DNA of 43,964 bases. Origin: a virus. Below are positions 40,310 through 43,964 of the stretch, piece after piece (within the stretch, counting starts at the first letter, position 1; every line of letters starts with the position of its first letter). Below the pieces are notes generated by a model that was not told the origin of the DNA, did no database searches, and saw only the letters and a program-made list of their open reading frames with translations. The position numbers were made by a program, and so were the translations under genes. The stretch is taken from positions 1 through 43,964 of the IMG/VR virus record IMGVR_UViG_3300017971_000423. One strand, 5' to 3'.

Positions 40310-42196
40310 CTATACCTCTTTTACCTCCCCATAACTGGGTCCGATTGCGATCTCGCCAGTGAGATCTGCCTTCCAATCATACCCAAAATAGTTTTTGATA
40401 TATTTCTTGAGATTGTTTCCAACTGATTCGCACAACTTGCGTAACTTCTTGAGTTCATTTTTCTTGACATCGAACACAATAGAATCATGCACTGTTAGAA
40501 TCAACTTGGACTCTAGCCCATACTTGAGCATACCCCTGCGGATTATGACCACCAATAGAGGCAAGATGTCGCCACCAGCTAACCCCTGCACTGGATAGTT
40601 CTTAATCTGGCGTTCGTTATACGGCTTCTGGAACACGAACTTACGCCCAGTGAACAGCTGTAGGTAGCCCTGCTTCCATACCTTATTGATGTTGCTGTCC
40701 TGCCATGCCTTCAAGACTTTGTATTTCTTATAGAAATCTACACATATCTGTTTCCATTTAGTCTTGCTGAAGTTAGGCATCCTCGGGTCGAGATAGAATC
40801 CCATGTACGAACCACCATAGATCATCCTAAAGTTAAAGATCTTGGCGAAGGTTCTATTCTCCTTGGTCAACTCTAGCTTCATGATGTGGACGCAAGCCTC
40901 ACTATGCTGATCAACTCCATGATTGATTTCATAGAGCATAACAGGATCTTGCGATAGCTCTGCTGCTGCACGCCACTCTATCTGGCTGAGATCATACTCC
41001 ATAATATAATCATACGTGGGTACGATACACAGCTTGATAGGTGAGGTGCTCCCTCTTGGCATATTCTGGCTGTTAGGATCTGAGCTAGTCAGCCTGCCTG
41101 TAGCTGCAACAGTCTGATTAACATTGGAATGTATCTTACCATCAGACTGTAGCTTATTGAGCAAGCCAGACTTAGTCTTTTGATTCTTGCCAAGCAGGGT
41201 CTCGACAACCTTTTTAGCCTCGCTATACTCTAAGAGCAAGGCTTTAACCTGACGTTGGAGCTTACTACGGCACACCAACCTGCCTATAGTTTCCTTATCA
41301 GCCTTCATCTGTGGAGTACTGAACACCACGAATGGTGTAAAGCCCCATCCTTTGATCTCTTTAGACTCAGCATAGTTTTTCTCCCAGTACTTAGACTCAG
41401 GTTTAGACTTTAGCTCTTGGATAGTCCATTCCTTCCACTTAGTCTTGAGAGTACCACCATACAGCATAGCTACTAGCTGGCTGTTAGAGGCAGGATTAAA
41501 ATGAGGCTCACCTGACAGCTCTATCAACTCTTGCTCTAATGCAGTGGCTTGATCACCATACTCTTTAATAAAGTCGTAGGCTTGAGCAGCGTCAAACCTA
41601 AATCCATTCATCTCAATATCAGATAGGGCAAATGTAAACTCATTGCTGAGCCTATACAGCTTCAGCATATTTTCTTTTTGAACACGCCTTATCTGACAGG
41701 TGGCGATAGCCAATGCCTTATCACAATCATCAAGGACATACTCCTCTAGCAACATGGCAGGAACATTATAAGTATCTATCCCTGTTTCCCACATTGCCTT
41801 GACTTTGTCTAGCTTGCCTTCAAGCCCATACCTTTTGGCGGTAGCATCTAAGGAATATGCGATCTCCTTTGACTGACCTTCGAGTAGGTAATCAGTTACC
41901 TGTGTACAATGTAACTCCTTACCCTCGAAGTTGATGCCAAAGCACCTCAGTATGGTCATGTCGTGCTTTAAGTTGTGAGCTACAATGACGTCAGCCTCAT
42001 CAATGTATTGTTGTAATTCCTTTAGCTTGTCAACATATGGTTCATCTGGTTTTTCCGAATGACTAAACCATAATACCCTTTTCCTCCCGTCATCAAACAC
42101 AAGCCCAACGCAACTGATATAGAACCCAGGATGATAAGGGCGAAAGGAATTATAACTATGCTCAATGTCAATACTAAGTACCTTGGGAACATGCAT
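40310..42196 (-). CDS. Family A DNA polymerase with 3'-5' exonuclease
   Basis: Encodes 628 residues from the ATG at 42196 (AGGAGGG upstream, TAATG with the preceding gene). Exonuclease motifs: D10/E12 (SIDIEHS), N75 to D79 (AHNLKHD), Y153 to D157 (YVLDD). Polymerase motifs: TGRL at 366-369; motif A D402 (YDLSQIE); motif B R448, K452, F456, Y460 (RTFAKIFNFRMIYG); motif C H570-D571-S572. The 3'-5' exonuclease should proofread. F456 aligns with Phe762 of E. coli Pol I, and motif C has Ser instead of the usual second acidic residue. No 5'-3' exonuclease domain is fused. Confidence 0.92.
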   Translation of the reverse strand: MHVPKVLSIDIEHSYNSFRPYHPGFYISCVGLVFDDGRKRVLWFSHSEKPDEPYVDKLKELQQYIDEADVIVAHNLKHDMTILRCFGINFEGKELHCTQVTDYLLEGQSKEIAYSLDATAKRYGLEGKLDKVKAMWETGIDTYNVPAMLLEEYVLDDCDKALAIATCQIRRVQKENMLKLYRLSNEFTFALSDIEMNGFRFDAAQAYDFIKEYGDQATALEQELIELSGEPHFNPASNSQLVAMLYGGTLKTKWKEWTIQELKSKPESKYWEKNYAESKEIKGWGFTPFVVFSTPQMKADKETIGRLVCRSKLQRQVKALLLEYSEAKKVVETLLGKNQKTKSGLLNKLQSDGKIHSNVNQTVAATGRLTSSDPNSQNMPRGSTSPIKLCIVPTYDYIMEYDLSQIEWRAAAELSQDPVMLYEINHGVDQHSEACVHIMKLELTKENRTFAKIFNFRMIYGGSYMGFYLDPRMPNFSKTKWKQICVDFYKKYKVLKAWQDSNINKVWKQGYLQLFTGRKFVFQKPYNERQIKNYPVQGLAGGDILPLLVVIIRRGMLKYGLESKLILTVHDSIVFDVKKNELKKLRKLCESVGNNLKKYIKNYFGYDWKADLTGEIAIGPSYGEVKEV

Positions 42197-42399
42197 TAGT
42201 CCCTCCTTTTCCAATCATATTTAATTATCCTAACATTTACATCTTTAAATGGGCATATATATTTAGTATCTGGATTAGTTAAATACTGATAACCTACACA
42301 ATGCCCACCCAATAATGTACCACCTCCTATCGAACACGCAGTATCACGACATTCTTTAGTCCAATGACGACATATATATATTGCATCATTATCCATCAA
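42196..42399 (-). CDS. Small Cys-rich protein, paralogue of 42396-42605
   Basis: Encodes 67 residues with five Cys. The pattern [YF]IC..W.K.C....C.G..L is shared with the neighbouring gene, and a second shared block is [YF].C.FK followed by a hydrophobic strand. The two are tandem duplicates, probably metal-binding. It starts at an ATGG overlap with the upstream stop and ends in TAATG with the polymerase. Function unknown. Confidence 0.6.
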   Translation of the reverse strand: MMDNDAIYICRHWTKECRDTACSIGGGTLLGGHCVGYQYLTNPDTKYICPFKDVNVRIIKYDWKRRD

Positions 42400-42605
42400 T
42401 CCTCCTTTCTTTCTGGTTTATAATCCACTAGCAGGCATTTCTTGTGCTTAAAGGAACACCAAAATTTAAGTTGCTCTTTATAATACATAACTAACTGGCT
42501 ATCCATATGACGAAGCAACACTGTTCCTTTACAGAATGAATTGCTCTGCGCTCGTTCTAGGCAAAGTTTATCCCATGAATCACAAATAAAATATTTATCT
42601 GCCAT
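42396..42605 (-). CDS. Small Cys-rich protein, paralogue of 42196-42399
   Basis: Encodes 69 residues from the ATG at 42605, chosen because GGAGGT in the last helicase codons lies 8 bases upstream; longer in-frame starts overlap the helicase gene by up to 137 bases. Cys positions and aromatic residues match the next gene. It sits directly after the helicase, so a role in replication is possible but not shown. Confidence 0.6.
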   Translation of the reverse strand: MADKYFICDSWDKLCLERAQSNSFCKGTVLLRHMDSQLVMYYKEQLKFWCSFKHKKCLLVDYKPERKED

Positions 42606-42606
42606 A

Positions 42607-43698
42607 TTATACCTCCGTCCACATACATTTCTGATGGTCAAAGAACACTTGAAACTTCTGCAATTGACCATCAAGCATCTTATTCTTGCTAACGTGGATA
42701 AACCTAATGCCATCATACCTTGCGTCATCAGACAACCTGCCAATACCTATAGCATAATCCAACTCACCCTGTATGCCAACCCTACTGCCATAAATATCAG
42801 ACAGGTTGAGGTACTTTTTATTCTCAGCCTCACCAACACCTTGAGCAAGACCTAAGATAGCGCACTGGTATTCTTTAGCTGCCTCTCTGTACCAGTTAAA
42901 CAGCTCACGTTGCACCCCTACCTCATTCGTGTTACGATTAGCCTCAAGCCCAACCTTGGTAGCTTGGTCTATAACTAACACGTACGGATGCCATTCATCT
43001 AAGATCATACGCACATGATCTACGTGCGTCACAGCATCCAGTACCTTTACCCTGTTATAGCCTAGCTCCCTACGCCTACGCTCTGCTCCTTCTATGTCAT
43101 CAGCAATTTCTAAGCGACTCTGTCCAAGGATAGCCTGCGTCAATCTGAATGATGTTCTTGAGGCGGATTCTTCGTTGCCTGCATAGACGATCGTATCACC
43201 TGTATCCATAAGTTGTTGGGCAAAAGATGCAACACATGATAGTCCGAAGCTAGTTTTACCACTATCAACAAAAGCATATACAAGTCCCAAGGTTCCACGG
43301 CGTACACCTCCAATCGTTTCGTTCAATGTATTTAAATTCCACCCTATTCCTGTGAAGTTCACCTCTTGATCAACCATCTGTGCCACACTGAGATCGCATG
43401 GTCGTAGCACCACCGACTCTCGTGGTGGATTACGCATCATACTGATGTACGTATCGACCTGCCCCCTCACATTATGTAGCACCCCACTTTTGTTACCTTC
43501 CATTACAGGCAAGAGTTCATTGATAATCGTAGTGGCATAATGTTTCTCTACCAATTGCTCAAGTAAATCTTTAAAAGATGGAAACATCCCAGAATATATA
43601 ACTGCCATTATACCAAAAAGTCCAGTCAAGATAAGTGTAGTTTTTAAATTATCTTTAAAAGTTTGAATAGCGATTTTAAAACTAAAAATACTGTTCAT
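42607..43698 (-). CDS. DnaB-type replicative helicase, N-terminally fused to an ABC-2 permease fragment
   Basis: Encodes 363 residues in the observed frame. From about residue 49 on it is a RecA-fold SF4 helicase: Walker A FVDSGKT (142-149, with Ala at the usual first Gly), NEES (175-178, catalytic Glu), VLVIDQ (Walker B Asp244), LAQ (Gln286), and a GSRVGIQGELDYAIGIGR block (304-321). The first 48 residues do not belong: they form a hydrophobic helix (about 20-38) and then MFPSFKDLLEQ, typical of ABC-2 transporter permease starts. The true helicase N-terminus is missing, so this frame is probably an artificial or recombinant joint. Confidence 0.75.
   Translation of the reverse strand: MNSIFSFKIAIQTFKDNLKTTLILTGLFGIMAVIYSGMFPSFKDLLEQLVEKHYATTIINELLPVMEGNKSGVLHNVRGQVDTYISMMRNPPRESVVLRPCDLSVAQMVDQEVNFTGIGWNLNTLNETIGGVRRGTLGLVYAFVDSGKTSFGLSCVASFAQQLMDTGDTIVYAGNEESASRTSFRLTQAILGQSRLEIADDIEGAERRRRELGYNRVKVLDAVTHVDHVRMILDEWHPYVLVIDQATKVGLEANRNTNEVGVQRELFNWYREAAKEYQCAILGLAQGVGEAENKKYLNLSDIYGSRVGIQGELDYAIGIGRLSDDARYDGIRFIHVSKNKMLDGQLQKFQVFFDHQKCMWTEV
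43548..43568. other. Phage/non-phage junction
   Basis: The change from permease-like to helicase-like protein lies around residues 45-50 of the frame on the - strand. By hand count, GC is about 26% in 43561-43964 against about 47% in 43381-43560. The block encoding LLEQL could be the microhomology that joined two unrelated sequences. Confidence 0.7.
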
Positions 43699-43964
43699 AA
43701 GTTTCCCTCATAATAGTGAATGAAAATATCTTCAAGGCTAAAATCACTGATATCTAGATCCATAATAGTGTATTTTGAAAATTCTTTGATCCATTTATCA
43801 ATTTTATCTGTTGTTACAAACTCAATCCATCCATTATGAATTTTCATATTTTTAGGTCCTTTGAATTTCTCAGGTTTTTCTTTTATTTTTAATTTAATTT
43901 TTTTACCACTTTTACTTTTGAGTGTTTCAACGTTTTCCAGTGCTACAAGCCTTCCATCTTTTAT
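43695..43964 (-). CDS. ABC transporter ATP-binding protein, C-terminal end (partial)
   Basis: Only the last 89 codons are in the window; the 5' end lies beyond the right edge. The opening IKDGRLVALENVETLK is the usual strand and helix after the H-loop, and the end DISDFSLEDIFIHYY matches the C-terminus of ABC-2 type exporter ATPases. The stop overlaps the start of the permease-like frame (ATGA), a standard exporter operon arrangement. The segment is very AT-rich (about 26% GC by hand count), unlike the phage genes. It is most likely not part of the phage genome. Confidence 0.75.
   Translation of the reverse strand: MKDGRLVALENVETLKSKSGKKIKLKIKEKPEKFKGPKNMKIHNGWIEFVTTDKIDKWIKEFSKYTIMDLDISDFSLEDIFIHYYEGNL

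Noticed and set aside
30992-42196. 2-aminoadenine (Z) genome
   Set aside because: Only a dATP/dGTP diphosphohydrolase-like gene and a family A polymerase are present. PurZ is not in the window, so a modified-base genome cannot be claimed.

Overview
The window is a segment of a tailed bacteriophage genome, and its gene content points to podovirus morphology. It encodes a P22-type portal, a scaffold, an N4 gp56-type capsid protein, two adaptor-like proteins, a nozzle-like protein, fibre-like proteins and large ejection proteins. I see no tape measure, tail tube or sheath. The host is inferred to be a bacterium because the phage encodes a sigma-70-like factor, strong Shine-Dalgarno sites, a lytic transglycosylase domain and an M15 peptidoglycan peptidase. 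No tRNA, integrase, CRISPR or insertion sequence was seen. The terminase genes, and probably the rest of the replication genes, lie outside the window. I cannot name the phage or its host.

Positions 1-30943 are on the + strand and hold the virion (late) block. The portal enters from beyond the left edge. It is followed by three small genes, a scaffold, the capsid protein, a likely capsid accessory protein, two cysteine-rich proteins (one of the YkgJ type), an array of small decoration-like proteins, two adaptors, a nozzle-like protein and three tandem paralogous fibre-like proteins. Next come five proteins that look like ejection components, a 2560-residue multidomain 'polyvalent' internal protein, a small membrane protein, a lipoprotein and a DUF1353 protein. 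Genes are packed with TAATG or ATGA overlaps, so translational coupling is likely. Transcript control is suggested by hairpins at 2665-2728, a mini-ORF hairpin at 4844-4888 and a terminator at 5796-5819.

Positions 30946-30993 hold two stem-loops where the two transcription directions converge. Positions 30992-43698 are on the - strand and hold the replication, nucleotide, recombination and lysis block. Read in the direction of transcription it has a DnaB-type helicase, small Cys proteins, family A DNA polymerase, a sigma factor, exported or membrane proteins, a putative ssDNA-binding protein, a structured RNA region, an HTH/exonuclease/zinc-ribbon fusion, a Cas4/RecB-like nuclease, a T7 endonuclease I-type resolvase, exported proteins, an M15 endolysin with a holin-like protein, a dATP/dGTP diphosphohydrolase-like protein and a HAD deoxynucleotidase-like protein.

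At the right edge the sequence stops looking like phage. The helicase frame begins with about 48 residues that look like the start of an ABC-2 permease, preceded (ATGA overlap) by the C-terminus of an ABC transporter ATPase. Hand-counted GC falls from about 47% (43381-43560) to about 26% (43561-43964). This is a sharp junction, either a chimeric assembly or a real recombination. The features most worth following are the giant internal protein (lytic transglycosylase, possible sigma region 2-like segment, HETIH metallopeptidase motif), the structured leader RNA at 37801-38039, and the set of small Cys-cluster proteins.
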